Origin: Flavobacterium chungbukense | GTDB lineage: Bacteria; Bacteroidota; Bacteroidia; Flavobacteriales; Flavobacteriaceae | DNA length: 64,000 nt | Direction of reading: 5' to 3' | Assembly (NCBI RefSeq): GCF_020805785.1 | Contig: NZ_JAJGZV010000012.1 | Span: 1 to 64,000 of the forward strand | Shown here: positions 39,857 through 49,023 of the stretch, one piece after another | How the letters are laid out: each line of letters starts with the position of its first letter | Position numbering within the stretch: position 1 is the first letter of the stretch | Notes under the pieces: generated by a model | Databases searched by the model: none | What the model was told of the DNA's origin: nothing | What the model saw: only the letters and a program-made list of their open reading frames with translations | Position numbers and translations under genes: made by a program

Positions 39857-41875
39857 ATGCACTTAAAAACTACTTTTCTAACGGCAGAAAATGACAAATT
39901 TAAAGCGTTGTTCTGTTTCTTTATTTTGTTCTTTTCGTATTCAAACGCGCAGCAAATTTCTTCCATAGAAAAAATGGCGTCTTATGGATATGACAAACGT
40001 TTTTCAGATTCTGCCTCTTGCAAAAAGATGCAGCTTCTGGCTTTAGATTTAGCTAAGAAAAAAAAGAATATCGACGATGAAGTGATTTGCTATTCTTATT
40101 TGGCATTAACACAAAGACGTTTGCTTCATCTAAAGGAGTTTACCCGTTACGCAGACACTGCCTATATTTTAGCTCAAAAAAGCAATAAAATTAGAGTAAA
40201 AGCTTTTGCTTCGCTCGCAATGGGAGCTTTAAAATCGTACATAGACGATAAACCTCAAGCTTTGGATAACCTACTGAAAGCGTACGAACTTTTTACTTCT
40301 ATAAATGCTCATGATCAATGCGCAAAAATTGCTTCAGATATCTCTTATTTGTTTTCTCCTTCTTCGCCAGAAAAAGTAAAAAAATATGCCAAAGAGGCTT
40401 TATACCATGCTGCCAAAGCTGGAGATCCAGAAAGTCAATTGTATGCTCGATTGGCTTTTGGAGGTTATTTAACAGATCAGCTAGATTCTGGACATAATGA
40501 AAATTGGTCCGTTGCCGTAAATTTCTTTAAAGAAACTATTGCTTTGGCAGAAAAAAATACTTCTAAAATAGTGAGTAAAAGCAATATTGGAATCGCTTAC
40601 GTTAATCTCGCTGACCTTTACTCAAAAGGCCCGAAACCAATAGACGAAAAAGCATTATTAACCAATCTCGAAAAGGCTACTGCAATTGCCAAAAAATACA
40701 ATATTAAAATCATTTATAGAAGCGCTATCGGACTTCAAGGAATGTATTACACCGAAAAAGGAAATTACGCAAAAGCAGAATTGCTTTTTATTGAAGGAAT
40801 AAAATACCAATTAAGTCTTCCGTATACGGATAATTATCTGCTTGCGACTTTTTATAGCTGCCTAAAAGAGGTTTCGATAAAGCGAAAAGATTATCATGCT
40901 TATTACGCATACGACACATTATATACCAAATACAATCAGTTAAAATATAATGAAAGCACACAAAAACTTCTGCAAAACGCAGATGCCCGATATGAATCTT
41001 CAAAAAAAATGGAACGGATTAAGCAACTGGAACTTGAAAATGAACTGGAGCAAAAAAACAAACTTTTAGGCTATGGCATTGCTGGCGTTTTGCTAATCGG
41101 ATTGGTGTTTATGTTTCGATCTTATTATTACAGGCAGCGTTATTACTTAAATCGCGAAGAAGTTTTAAAACAAGAACAAGCCAATAGCGATTTGAAAGTG
41201 CAGTTAATGGAAAAAGAAACCATGGAAAATCTGGCAGCCAGACTTTCGCTAGAAAGACGATTACTGCGTTCTCAAATGGATCCGCATTTTATTTTTAATG
41301 CTTTAGGAAATATTCAGAGCATGATTCTGCAAAAAGACACTATTCCAGCAGTTTCTTATTTGAATAAATTTGCAAAACTTACGCGACAGATTTTAGAACA
41401 ATCTCGAAAAGAAACTATTTCGTTAGAAGAAGAAATCGGTACATTAAAAAATTATATCGAATTGCAGCAACTGCGCCTAAACAATAATTTCGATTATGCT
41501 ATTGTCTGTGATGAAACGGTCGAAGAAGACGTTCTTATTCCGCCACTGTTGATTCAGCCTTTTATAGAAAATGCCGTAGAACATGGATTAAAACCTAAAC
41601 CTAAAGAGGAAAAAGGTTTGTTAGAAATCTATTTTTCGCAGCAAACCGATCTAAAAAATCTAATCTGCACGATCAAAGACAATGGCATCGGGCTCAACGC
41701 TTCACACAAACTGAAGGCCAATGAAAACCATCAATCGCTGTCTACAACAATCACCGACGAAAGGTTGAATAAAATGCAAAAAGAATATCCAAATGCTGGT
41801 TTTCAGGTTTTAGAACGCAGTTTAGAAAGTAATGAAACGGGCTGCATTGTTATTATCAATATTCCAATCGTATAA
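39857..41875 (+). CDS. LytS/YehU-type sensor histidine kinase with TPR-like region
   Basis: 672 residues from ATG 39857. A frame open from a TTG at 39680 adds unlikely sequence, while this ATG leads into a signal-type hydrophobic segment (FKALFCFFILFFSYSNAQ). A periplasmic helical repeat domain of TPR type (about 40-400), one TM (GYGIAGVLLIGLVFMF), a coiled coil, then a His_kinase domain: phosphoacceptor His477 in QMDPHFIFNALGN, N box with Asn572 in QPFIENAVEHGL, and KDNGIGLN. It partners the LytTR regulator two bases downstream. The signal is unknown. Confidence 0.88.
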   Translation: MHLKTTFLTAENDKFKALFCFFILFFSYSNAQQISSIEKMASYGYDKRFSDSASCKKMQLLALDLAKKKKNIDDEVICYSYLALTQRRLLHLKEFTRYADTAYILAQKSNKIRVKAFASLAMGALKSYIDDKPQALDNLLKAYELFTSINAHDQCAKIASDISYLFSPSSPEKVKKYAKEALYHAAKAGDPESQLYARLAFGGYLTDQLDSGHNENWSVAVNFFKETIALAEKNTSKIVSKSNIGIAYVNLADLYSKGPKPIDEKALLTNLEKATAIAKKYNIKIIYRSAIGLQGMYYTEKGNYAKAELLFIEGIKYQLSLPYTDNYLLATFYSCLKEVSIKRKDYHAYYAYDTLYTKYNQLKYNESTQKLLQNADARYESSKKMERIKQLELENELEQKNKLLGYGIAGVLLIGLVFMFRSYYYRQRYYLNREEVLKQEQANSDLKVQLMEKETMENLAARLSLERRLLRSQMDPHFIFNALGNIQSMILQKDTIPAVSYLNKFAKLTRQILEQSRKETISLEEEIGTLKNYIELQQLRLNNNFDYAIVCDETVEEDVLIPPLLIQPFIENAVEHGLKPKPKEEKGLLEIYFSQQTDLKNLICTIKDNGIGLNASHKLKANENHQSLSTTITDERLNKMQKEYPNAGFQVLERSLESNETGCIVIINIPIV

Positions 41876-41877
41876 AA

Positions 41878-42615
41878 ATGTATAGAACAATAATTATAGA
41901 AGACGAACAACGCATTCGCGAAGCTTTATCTATTATACTTGAAATGGTGGCATCAGATCAAATTCAGATTATCGCTTACGCGGAAAGTGTAGAAGAAGCC
42001 GTAAAATTAATTGACCGTTTAAAACCAGATTTAGTTTTTATGGATATTGTACTGCAAAACGGAACCGGATTTGATGTCTTACAGCAGATTTCGTTCAATT
42101 CTTTTCATTTAATATTTACAACAGCTTATGAACAGCATGCCGTCAGTGCTTTTAAATACAGCGCCATAGATTATCTTTTAAAACCTATTGATCCAGAGGA
42201 ACTGAAAACGGCAATTGAGCGTATTTCTCTTTTGCAAGAACGCGTTTTAGAAAAACATCAGTTAAACGAATTACAGCACAATCTTTCGAAAACGCCTGAC
42301 CGAATTATTCTGCCAACACAAGAAGCGATGTATGTAGTGAAACTAGACCAGATTTTGAGATGCGAAACTTCGGGTTCTTATACTACTTTCTTTTTAATAG
42401 ACGGAAGAAAAATAATGGTTTCTAAACCATTAAAAAATTATGAAGATTTACTAGAACCTCCTTTGTTTTTCCGCATTCATCAATCGCATTTAATTAATCT
42501 TAATTCGATTGTAAGCTATTCGCGCGAAGGAATGGTACACATGAGCGATAAATCTGTTGTGCCGATTTCGAGGAGCAAAAAAGAACAGTTTTTTAATTTG
42601 ATGAAAGACAATTAA
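41878..42615 (+). CDS. LytTR-family response regulator
   Basis: 245 residues. Receiver domain (1-120): acidic Glu8/Asp9, phosphoacceptor Asp56 in LVFMDIVLQ, Thr at FTTAYEQHA and Lys in LLKPIDPEEL. The LytTR DNA-binding domain (about 140-245) shows ILRCETSGSYTTFFLIDGRKI, FFRIHQSHLINLNSI and SREGMVHMSD...VPISRSKK. It follows the kinase gene after two bases, so they form one two-component system. Target genes are not evident; LytTR sites are loose direct repeats. Confidence 0.92.
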   Translation: MYRTIIIEDEQRIREALSIILEMVASDQIQIIAYAESVEEAVKLIDRLKPDLVFMDIVLQNGTGFDVLQQISFNSFHLIFTTAYEQHAVSAFKYSAIDYLLKPIDPEELKTAIERISLLQERVLEKHQLNELQHNLSKTPDRIILPTQEAMYVVKLDQILRCETSGSYTTFFLIDGRKIMVSKPLKNYEDLLEPPLFFRIHQSHLINLNSIVSYSREGMVHMSDKSVVPISRSKKEQFFNLMKDN

Positions 42616-42711
42616 TAATTATCAATTGTTAATTTTTAATCCAAACTTTCCGAATACCAATTCAAAGCTACCATAGACAAACCAACTATTTCAGCATCGG
42701 TTTTCTGCATT

Positions 42712-42719
42712 TATTTTTG
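42712..42719 (+). promoter_or_regulatory. -7 box before the DUF4870 gene
   Basis: TATTTTTG is an exact consensus match 20 bases before the ATG. No TTG at the expected -33 distance. Confidence 0.45.
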
Positions 42720-42739
42720 ACGTAATAAATACTAAAACG

Positions 42740-43069
42740 ATGAATAATAAAACCCTGTCTATTTTAAGCTATATCACAATTATTGGATGGATTGTAGCTT
42801 TTGTTAAGAGTAAAGATCTAACGCCAAAAAGTGATTTGGTGCGCTATCATTTAAAACAAGGATTCGGAATTTTTCTGGTTTCTTTACTTGTAAATATTGC
42901 TTTGTCTGTAACTGTAATGGTCGCTCCGCCGCTTTATTTTTTAAGCTACGTTGGCTACATCATTTTAATTTTATGGATTTTCGGAATCATAAATGCCGCA
43001 AACGAACAAAAGAAACCCATTCCGGTAATCGGAAAAATCTTTGAAGATAAATTCAGTTTTATCGACTAA
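42740..43069 (+). CDS. DUF4870-like membrane protein
   Basis: 109 residues with three TM segments. The start LSILSYITIIGWIVAFVKS, then PKSDLVRYHLKQGFGIFLVSLLVNIAL and LWIFGIINAANEQKKPIPVIGKIF are typical of the small DUF4870/TIC20-like family, whose role is unknown. The helical end is followed by a T-run terminator. Monocistronic by the flanking -7 box and hairpin. Confidence 0.78.
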   Translation: MNNKTLSILSYITIIGWIVAFVKSKDLTPKSDLVRYHLKQGFGIFLVSLLVNIALSVTVMVAPPLYFLSYVGYIILILWIFGIINAANEQKKPIPVIGKIFEDKFSFID

Positions 43070-43115
43070 GCTGTCTTGCTTTTTTAGCTGACGTTTTTAT
43101 TTTTTGGATAGGAAT

Positions 43116-43172
43116 GATTCTCAAAGAATATCAATGATGTAGTAGCATTGAGTAGTACTTGAGAATCTTTTT
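43116..43172 (+). terminator. Double-hairpin terminator after the DUF4870 gene
   Basis: GATTCTCAA (43116-43124) and TTGAGAATC (43159-43167) are exact 9-bp arms, enclosing TCAATG and CATTGA as an inner 6-bp stem. A T-run follows. Right of it TTTCCTCTTTCGTC is tandemly repeated twice (43185-43212). Confidence 0.65.
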
Positions 43173-43220
43173 CTATGTATTTTCTTTCCTCTTTCGTCTT
43201 TCCTCTTTCGTCTTTTGCTC

Positions 43221-43514
43221 CTAAGACAATCCCTCTAATTGTTGAAAAACAGGAATCAAAGCTTGTCCTTTTTCCGTCAAATTATATTCGATGTGCAGAG
43301 GTTTCAGTTTGATCGTTGTTTTTTCTAATAGTCCTTCTTCTTCCAATTCTTTCAAAGCGGTTGCTAAAGATTGTTTGTTAGAACCTTGAATTTGTCTGAG
43401 TAAACTATTAAATCGTAAAGGAGATTCTACTGCCAAGCGAAAAATTTCTGCTTTCCATTTACCAGATAACATTTTTAAAAGTCTTTGTGCTGGACAAGTT
43501 TCGATTTCTTCCAT
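43221..43514 (-). CDS. HxlR-family transcriptional regulator
   Basis: A 97-residue winged-helix protein. It has the HxlR pattern ETCPAQRLLKMLSGKWKAEIFRL with the conserved N-terminal Cys9-type residue used as redox or effector switch in some members, followed by RFNSLLRQIQGSNKQSLATALKELEEEGLLEK and HIEYNLTEKG. It is divergent from a small membrane-protein gene, with a palindrome in the shared 90-bp gap, and probably regulates that gene and itself. Confidence 0.87.
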   Translation of the reverse strand: MEEIETCPAQRLLKMLSGKWKAEIFRLAVESPLRFNSLLRQIQGSNKQSLATALKELEEEGLLEKTTIKLKPLHIEYNLTEKGQALIPVFQQLEGLS

Positions 43515-43567
43515 GAAATTAATTAGGTAGTCAAAAAAATTAGACTTATTGCTTTAGAATATTTTTT

Positions 43568-43590
43568 TTAGAATATTTGTACAATTCTAA
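43568..43590. promoter_or_regulatory. Candidate HxlR operator
   Basis: TTAGAAT (43568-43574) and ATTCTAA (43584-43590) are exact arms with a 9-base centre, in the gap between the divergent hxlR-type and membrane-protein genes. A second TTAGAAT lies at 43554-43560. HxlR regulators bind such dyads between divergent genes. Confidence 0.45.
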
Positions 43591-43604
43591 CGTAAAAATA
43601 TAAA

Positions 43605-43850
43605 ATGAAAACAAAGAAACCAAGCGAAATGACTCTTGAAGAATTACTTAAAAGAGAGAAAATGATTCAGGTTGCAATTTATTCTTTAATTGCGCTAAAT
43701 ATAATTCTGATAATTGCTGTTATCTTTTTGTTTACAAAACAGGGCTTTTCAGCCTTGATTGTAATCCCTTTTTCTATGGTTTCATTTATCATTATCTTTT
43801 CTAATTCTTTAAAAGAAATTCGAAAAGAAATTACTTCGAGAAACTCATAA
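43605..43850 (+). CDS. Small two-TM membrane protein
   Basis: 81 residues. A basic N-terminus (KPSEMTLEELLKREKMIQVA), two TM segments (about 22-44 and 50-66, with the short loop KQGFSAL), and a polar Lys/Glu tail. Flavobacterial relatives are, as I recall, sometimes labelled redox-active disulfide protein 2, but no Cys is present here, so that label is not supported. It is divergent from the HxlR gene and likely its target. Confidence 0.65.
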   Translation: MKTKKPSEMTLEELLKREKMIQVAIYSLIALNIILIIAVIFLFTKQGFSALIVIPFSMVSFIIIFSNSLKEIRKEITSRNS

Positions 43851-43959
43851 AATAAACCCATATCGTAAAGCGTTTTAGACTTACTTAAATTTAATATTTA
43901 GTAACCGAAAGTTTTCTAAAAACAATTAAATTTGAACTCCCTAAATAAGCCTTTACATT

Positions 43960-46314
43960 ATGATTTTTCAAAAGAGTACTTTTTATTTTCTATCCTTATT
44001 TTTTCTATTTTTTGTTTCGCAGTTTAATTACGCGCAGGAACAAAAACAGGTTAAAAAAGAAAGCCGCGGACGTTTATTCAACGATACTACAGCTACCGAC
44101 AGCGATTATTTAATGGCAATCGAAAAAGCAGGAGAAGTATTAGAATCTGCCTATAATGACATTGATTTTGCGGGTGATACGCGTCATCTTTTTGGCGAAA
44201 TGAAACGTACCGAAAGTAAACTGAATTTAATTCTTGCAAGTTTAAAAGGAGCCAATCCAAATGTGCGCAATCAGCAGATGTATCGTATTGTTCTTCAAGA
44301 GATTGAACAGGAATTAGAAGATCAGAATAAAGCCATTAATGAAAAAAATCTAAGTCTCGAAAAAATCAAAAGTCGTGTTATCGAACTTCGAAAAGATAAG
44401 ACTTTAATGACTTTGATAAAAGATACGATTCGTCGTCAGCAATTCAAAAAAGAATTTGCAAATCTTCGAAAAAGATACGTTGGCACAGATAGTCTTATGA
44501 CTAAAAACCAAACGACTTTAAACAATAAAAAAAGACTTACTGTTGAGCGAAAAATTGCCGTTTCTAATGCTTTGGTTACGGTTGAAAATAAATTAGAAAA
44601 ATCTGGAATCAGTATTTTCAATAAAGAATACCCTTCTTTATGGCAGACTGGAGATTCTGCCGTTTCTAAAAAAGTGACGCACAACATTAAAGCCAAAATA
44701 ATAATTGAAGAAAGCGTTGCCGAATATTATTTAGGTTACAAGGCCGGCGGATTGATTACGTTATGTTTCTTTATGGGTCTTTTATTCTGGTACATTTCTC
44801 GAAATATAAAATACTTAAAAGCAAACGGTTACTCTGAAAGTCTTTCTCTTTTAAACTTTAAATACCTCAATCGAGGCGTTATGGTGCCCGTAATGGTAAT
44901 CGCTTTAAACATTGCGGTTGTCACCAATTTATATGCGCCAGCCTTGTTTTTAGAATTTATACAACTTCTTTTACTTGGTGCTTTAACGATACTTTTCAAA
45001 AATCAGTGGTCGGGAGTTTCCATGCGAAACTGGCTTTTCCTTATCGGAATATTCTTTGCGCTTTGCTTCCTTGATTTATTTATCACAATCGGATTATTAC
45101 AGCGTTTTGCCTTTGTTGCGATTAATCTTTTAGGAATTCGCTATGGTTTAGTGCAGATTAAAACACTGAAAGACGAATTGTACATCAAAGGCTTTTTTAA
45201 ATGGGCAAGCATCCTTTTTATTGGATTAAATTTTTTATCTATTCTCTACAATTTGTTCGGAAGAGTTTCACTTTCCAATATGTTAAGCCTTACCGCATTT
45301 ATTTCTTTAACTCAAATTGTGGCCTTAAGCGTTTTATTGAAGATTATTTTAGAAATTATTTTACTGCAGATTTATACAACAAGAGTTAAAAGAGGAATCG
45401 AAAAAATGTTTGATTACGAAAGTTTATCAGACACGCTTAAAAAACCTTTCATCATCGTAATCAGTTATATGTGGGTGATTGTGATTGCTTCCAATTTAAA
45501 TATTTGGGAATCGCTTCGTTCTTCTCTGGCTTCATTATTAAGTCATCCAAACACAATCGGAAGTATTACGTTTACGCTAGGTAATATTGTTTTATTCTTT
45601 ATTATCATTTGGGCTGCGCATTTATTGCAAAAATATGTGGCGTATTTCTTTGGTGAAATTGACGATGAAAACGAAGAAAACATCAATAAAAGGCAGCATT
45701 CTAAATTGCTAATAACGCGATTAGTAGTTTTAATAAGCGGTTATCTTCTGGCAGTTGCCGCATCTGGAATGCCTTTAGATAAATTAAGTATTCTTTTAGG
45801 AGCTTTAGGTGTCGGTGTTGGTCTTGGACTTCAAAATGTCGTTAACAACTTTGTATCGGGAATTATTTTGATTTTTGATAAACCGATCCAAATTGGCGAT
45901 GTTGTGGAAATTAGTTCAGAATCAGGTCGCGTAAAATCTATGGGACTTCGAACAACCAAAATCAATGCGCCAAACGGTGCCGAAATTATTATTCCGAATG
46001 GTAATTTGCTGTCTCAAAATATTACAAACTGGACGTATACGGACAATTTTAAATTGGTTGAAATTACTTTTGAAATCAATGGAGAAACTATTCCGGAAGA
46101 AATAAATACCATTGTAAACGAAACCCTTGGAAATCTTCCTTTGGTAAACAACGCAAAACCATCGCAGATTTATTACAGTTCTATTTCTGACGGAAAATAC
46201 AAACTGCTCATTAAATTCTGGTGCAGTATTTATAGAACTGAAGAAACGATAAGTTCAGCAAGACAAGAACTTTATGTGAGTTTTAAAAATAAAGGTTTGA
46301 ATTTTTCTAGTTAA
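43960..46314 (+). CDS. Large MscS-type mechanosensitive channel
   Basis: 784 residues. Signal-like N-terminus (FLSLFFLFFVSQFNYAQ), a charged coiled periplasmic region (about 60-240), many TM segments (about 250-570), and the MscS core: pore helix LSILLGALGVGVGLGLQNVVNNFVSGIILIFDKPIQIGDVVE with its Gly-rich face, then the beta domain with VKSMGLRTTKINAPNGAEIIIPNGNLLSQNITNW. The layout resembles MscK/YbdG-like giants, opened by membrane tension to release solutes. It stands alone with a terminator. Confidence 0.92.
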   Translation: MIFQKSTFYFLSLFFLFFVSQFNYAQEQKQVKKESRGRLFNDTTATDSDYLMAIEKAGEVLESAYNDIDFAGDTRHLFGEMKRTESKLNLILASLKGANPNVRNQQMYRIVLQEIEQELEDQNKAINEKNLSLEKIKSRVIELRKDKTLMTLIKDTIRRQQFKKEFANLRKRYVGTDSLMTKNQTTLNNKKRLTVERKIAVSNALVTVENKLEKSGISIFNKEYPSLWQTGDSAVSKKVTHNIKAKIIIEESVAEYYLGYKAGGLITLCFFMGLLFWYISRNIKYLKANGYSESLSLLNFKYLNRGVMVPVMVIALNIAVVTNLYAPALFLEFIQLLLLGALTILFKNQWSGVSMRNWLFLIGIFFALCFLDLFITIGLLQRFAFVAINLLGIRYGLVQIKTLKDELYIKGFFKWASILFIGLNFLSILYNLFGRVSLSNMLSLTAFISLTQIVALSVLLKIILEIILLQIYTTRVKRGIEKMFDYESLSDTLKKPFIIVISYMWVIVIASNLNIWESLRSSLASLLSHPNTIGSITFTLGNIVLFFIIIWAAHLLQKYVAYFFGEIDDENEENINKRQHSKLLITRLVVLISGYLLAVAASGMPLDKLSILLGALGVGVGLGLQNVVNNFVSGIILIFDKPIQIGDVVEISSESGRVKSMGLRTTKINAPNGAEIIIPNGNLLSQNITNWTYTDNFKLVEITFEINGETIPEEINTIVNETLGNLPLVNNAKPSQIYYSSISDGKYKLLIKFWCSIYRTEETISSARQELYVSFKNKGLNFSS

Positions 46315-46339
46315 AAGAAATTAAAATATCCTGATAATA

Positions 46340-46378
46340 AAAAAGCTGTAGCTCTAAAAAGAGTTGCAGCTTTTTTTA
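46340..46378 (+). terminator. Terminator after the MscS gene
   Basis: AAAAAGCTGTAGCTC and GAGTTGCAGCTTTTT (one G-T pair) form a stem with a 6-base loop, followed by a run of T residues. Confidence 0.85.
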
Positions 46379-46438
46379 TTTAATACTCTTTAAAAACCTT
46401 CTCGACTGCATAAAATAAAAAAATAAATATATAAGAGT

Positions 46439-46452
46439 ATGATTTGAATCAT
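46439..46452. promoter_or_regulatory. FNR/CRP-type operator upstream of nadA
   Basis: ATGATTTGAATCAT is a perfect dyad: ATGAT, four bases, ATCAT, matching the FNR core TTGATnnnnATCAA at all but the outermost base of each half. The centre lies about 41 bases before the start predicted from the -7 box at 46475-46482, the class II activator position. Confidence 0.55.
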
Positions 46453-46455
46453 GTT

Positions 46456-46482
46456 TTGAAAGAAATGATGATAATACATTTA
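46456..46482 (+). promoter_or_regulatory. Candidate nadA operon promoter
   Basis: TTG (46456-46458), 16 bases, TACATTTA (46475-46482), one base off the consensus, 35 bases before the ATG. The weak core and slightly short spacing fit an activator-dependent promoter. Confidence 0.45.
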
Positions 46483-46517
46483 CCGTATTAAAATTATAAA
46501 TACCATCAACTTTCAAA

Positions 46518-47450
46518 ATGAACAAGAACTTTTTAAGACAGGAAATCATCCGATTAAAAACAGAAAAAAATGCTGTAATTCTCGCTCATTATTACCAAGG
46601 TGAGGAAATCCAGGAATTAGCAGATTTTATCGGTGACAGTCTTGAATTATCTAAAAAAGCACAACAAACAAATGCCGATGTTATTGTTTTTGCAGGAGTT
46701 CATTTTATGGCAGAAACCGCTAAAATTTTAAATCCAAATAAAAAAGTATTGCTTCCAGATTGGGAAGCAGGATGTTCTCTTGCAGATGGTTGCGATCCGA
46801 AAGATTTTAAATTGTTTAAAGAAAATTATCCTGATCATGTTGTAGTAACTTATATAAATTGTTCTGCCGAAATAAAAGCCATGAGCGATTTGGTTTGCAC
46901 TTCGGCGAATGCCAAAAAAATAATCGGGTCTATTCCCGAAGAACAAAAAATCATATTTGCTCCAGATGAAAATTTAGGTAATTATCTTCAGAAAGAAACC
47001 AAACGTGACTTGGTCTTATGGAAAGGCTCTTGCGTGGTGCATGAAGCCTTTTCGTTAGACAAATTAATTGAAATTTATAATAAGAATCCTAATGCGAAAA
47101 TAGCAGCGCATCCAGAATCGGAAAGCCATATTTTGAAAGTGGCCCATTATATCGGTTCTACTTCGGGCATTATTAATTTTATTAAAACGGATCCTGCTGC
47201 CGTTTTCATTGTGGCTACAGAAGCCGGTATCCTGCATGAGCTTTCTAAAGCGGTACCCGATAAAACGCTGATTCCGGCTCCTTCCACAGAAGACAATACT
47301 TGCGCTTGCAGCGAATGTGCTTTCATGAAGATGAATACTCTTGAAAAATTGTATTGGTGCCTTAAAAATGAAAGTCCGGAAATGAAGATCTCAGAAAAGC
47401 TTAGAATAGAAGCTTTAAAACCAATTGAAAGAATGCTTGAATTATCATAA
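46518..47450 (+). CDS. nadA: Quinolinate synthase
   Basis: 310 residues. [4Fe-4S] enzyme condensing iminoaspartate with dihydroxyacetone phosphate to quinolinate for NAD synthesis. Cluster cysteines lie at Cys86 (AGCSLADGC), Cys172 (GSCVVHE) and in the CACSECAFM stretch (Cys262-Cys267). HYYQGEEIQELADFIGDSLELS opens the first repeat. It is first in a run with nadB that then continues into ric and nrdD. The Fe-S cluster is oxygen-sensitive, in keeping with the FNR-type site upstream. Confidence 0.96.
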   Translation: MNKNFLRQEIIRLKTEKNAVILAHYYQGEEIQELADFIGDSLELSKKAQQTNADVIVFAGVHFMAETAKILNPNKKVLLPDWEAGCSLADGCDPKDFKLFKENYPDHVVVTYINCSAEIKAMSDLVCTSANAKKIIGSIPEEQKIIFAPDENLGNYLQKETKRDLVLWKGSCVVHEAFSLDKLIEIYNKNPNAKIAAHPESESHILKVAHYIGSTSGIINFIKTDPAAVFIVATEAGILHELSKAVPDKTLIPAPSTEDNTCACSECAFMKMNTLEKLYWCLKNESPEMKISEKLRIEALKPIERMLELS

Positions 47451-47480
47451 AAAATGCAATAACGCTAAAATCAAAATAAC

Positions 47481-48995
47481 ATGCTTAAAACAGATATATT
47501 GATCATCGGTTCTGGTATTTCGGGATTATTTTTTGCGATGAAAACAGCAAAAAAACGACCAGATTTATCTATTGTTATAATGACTAAAGAAACTGCCAAA
47601 AATACCAATACACAACTGGCACAAGGCGGTATAGCAGTGGTGACAGATCATTTAAAAGACAGTTTTAGTAAACACATTCATGATACGCTTCGTTCTGGAG
47701 GCGGTTTGTGTGACAAAGAAATTGTTAATATGGTGATTAAACAAGCGCCCGAAAGAATTCAAGAATTAATCGAAATCGGAACTTCTTTTGACAAAAATGA
47801 AAAAGGACAATGGGATTTAGGTCTGGAAGGCGGCCATTCACAACACAGAATATTACATCATAAAGACAGCTCTGGATTGGAAATTGAGCGCAAACTGCTC
47901 AAAATCATTAAGAAAATACCAAACATTGAACTTTTAGAAAACCATCTGGTGATTGACTTGAATACAGAAGTGAAGCGGAATAAAACGATCTGTACCGGAG
48001 CCTTTTTTTATGAAAAGAAATACAATCGAATCAAATATATTAGAACTCGAACTGTTGTATTAAGTACTGGCGGATGCGGTCAGCTTTTTGAAAATACTAC
48101 TAATCCGAAAATTGCAACTGGCGATGGAATCGCAATGGCAGCGCGCGCGGGAGCCGAAATTGTAGACATGCAATATATGCAGTTTCATCCAACGGCTTTG
48201 TTTAATGGAAAAGAAAATCCGTTGTTTCTGATTTCCGAAGCCGTTAGAGGTTTTGGCGCTCATATTGTAAACGAGGAAGGGAAAAGATTTTTATTCAAAC
48301 ATGATATTCGAGGCGAATTGGCTACACGAGACATGGTATCCGATGCCATCAGCAAAGAACTTCGCTTGAGCGGAAAAGACCATGTGTACTTAGATTGCAG
48401 GCATTTGAATAAAGCCGATTTTTATGCTCATTTTCCCATAATTGCGGCACATTGCAATGAATTAGGAATACAACCTGAAAAAGATTTAATTCCGGTTGTC
48501 CCTGCGGCTCATTATCAGTGTGGCGGAATTAAAGTTGATGAAAATGCTACAACTTCGATTAAAAATCTTTACGCTGTGGGCGAATGTTCAAGAACTGGAC
48601 TTCATGGTAAAAATCGTTTGGCTTCCAATTCACTTTTAGAGGCTTTGGTTTTTGCGCATCAGGCCTCAGAAAATGTAGACAAAACTATTGCCGAATTTGT
48701 TTTTTCATCCAAAATATTAATTCCAAAGTTTCCAAAAGCACATCGAGTTGATGATTATTTATCATTCGAAATATTAAAAAAAGAATTGCAAAAATTGGTT
48801 ACTTCATTCTACACGAGCGAAGAACGAGATTCTGAATTGGTTTTTATAAAAATAAAAGACCTTCATAATTATGCTGTTTCACTTACAGAATCGCATGAAA
48901 TTACAATTCCGTTTATAGAATTTTCAAATATGATAGCGACTTCTTTAATTATAGTTAAGCAATGCAAAGAGGCGCCGAACAAACAAATGTGCTGA
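47481..48995 (+). CDS. nadB: L-aspartate oxidase
   Basis: 504 residues. FAD enzyme converting aspartate to iminoaspartate for NadA. FAD motif IIGSGISGLFFAMKTA near the N-terminus, then LAQGGIAVV, HHKDSSGLEIERKLL, VVLSTGGCGQLFENTTNP, and the catalytic-region motif EAVRGFGAHIVNEEGKRF. The capping domain has HYQCGGIKVDENATTS and GLHGKNRLASNSLLEALVF. It uses oxygen or fumarate as electron acceptor, which suits operation at low oxygen. It follows nadA after 30 bp. Confidence 0.95.
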   Translation: MLKTDILIIGSGISGLFFAMKTAKKRPDLSIVIMTKETAKNTNTQLAQGGIAVVTDHLKDSFSKHIHDTLRSGGGLCDKEIVNMVIKQAPERIQELIEIGTSFDKNEKGQWDLGLEGGHSQHRILHHKDSSGLEIERKLLKIIKKIPNIELLENHLVIDLNTEVKRNKTICTGAFFYEKKYNRIKYIRTRTVVLSTGGCGQLFENTTNPKIATGDGIAMAARAGAEIVDMQYMQFHPTALFNGKENPLFLISEAVRGFGAHIVNEEGKRFLFKHDIRGELATRDMVSDAISKELRLSGKDHVYLDCRHLNKADFYAHFPIIAAHCNELGIQPEKDLIPVVPAAHYQCGGIKVDENATTSIKNLYAVGECSRTGLHGKNRLASNSLLEALVFAHQASENVDKTIAEFVFSSKILIPKFPKAHRVDDYLSFEILKKELQKLVTSFYTSEERDSELVFIKIKDLHNYAVSLTESHEITIPFIEFSNMIATSLIIVKQCKEAPNKQMC

Positions 48996-49023
48996 ACCAA
49001 AAATTAATCTATACACTCCCATT

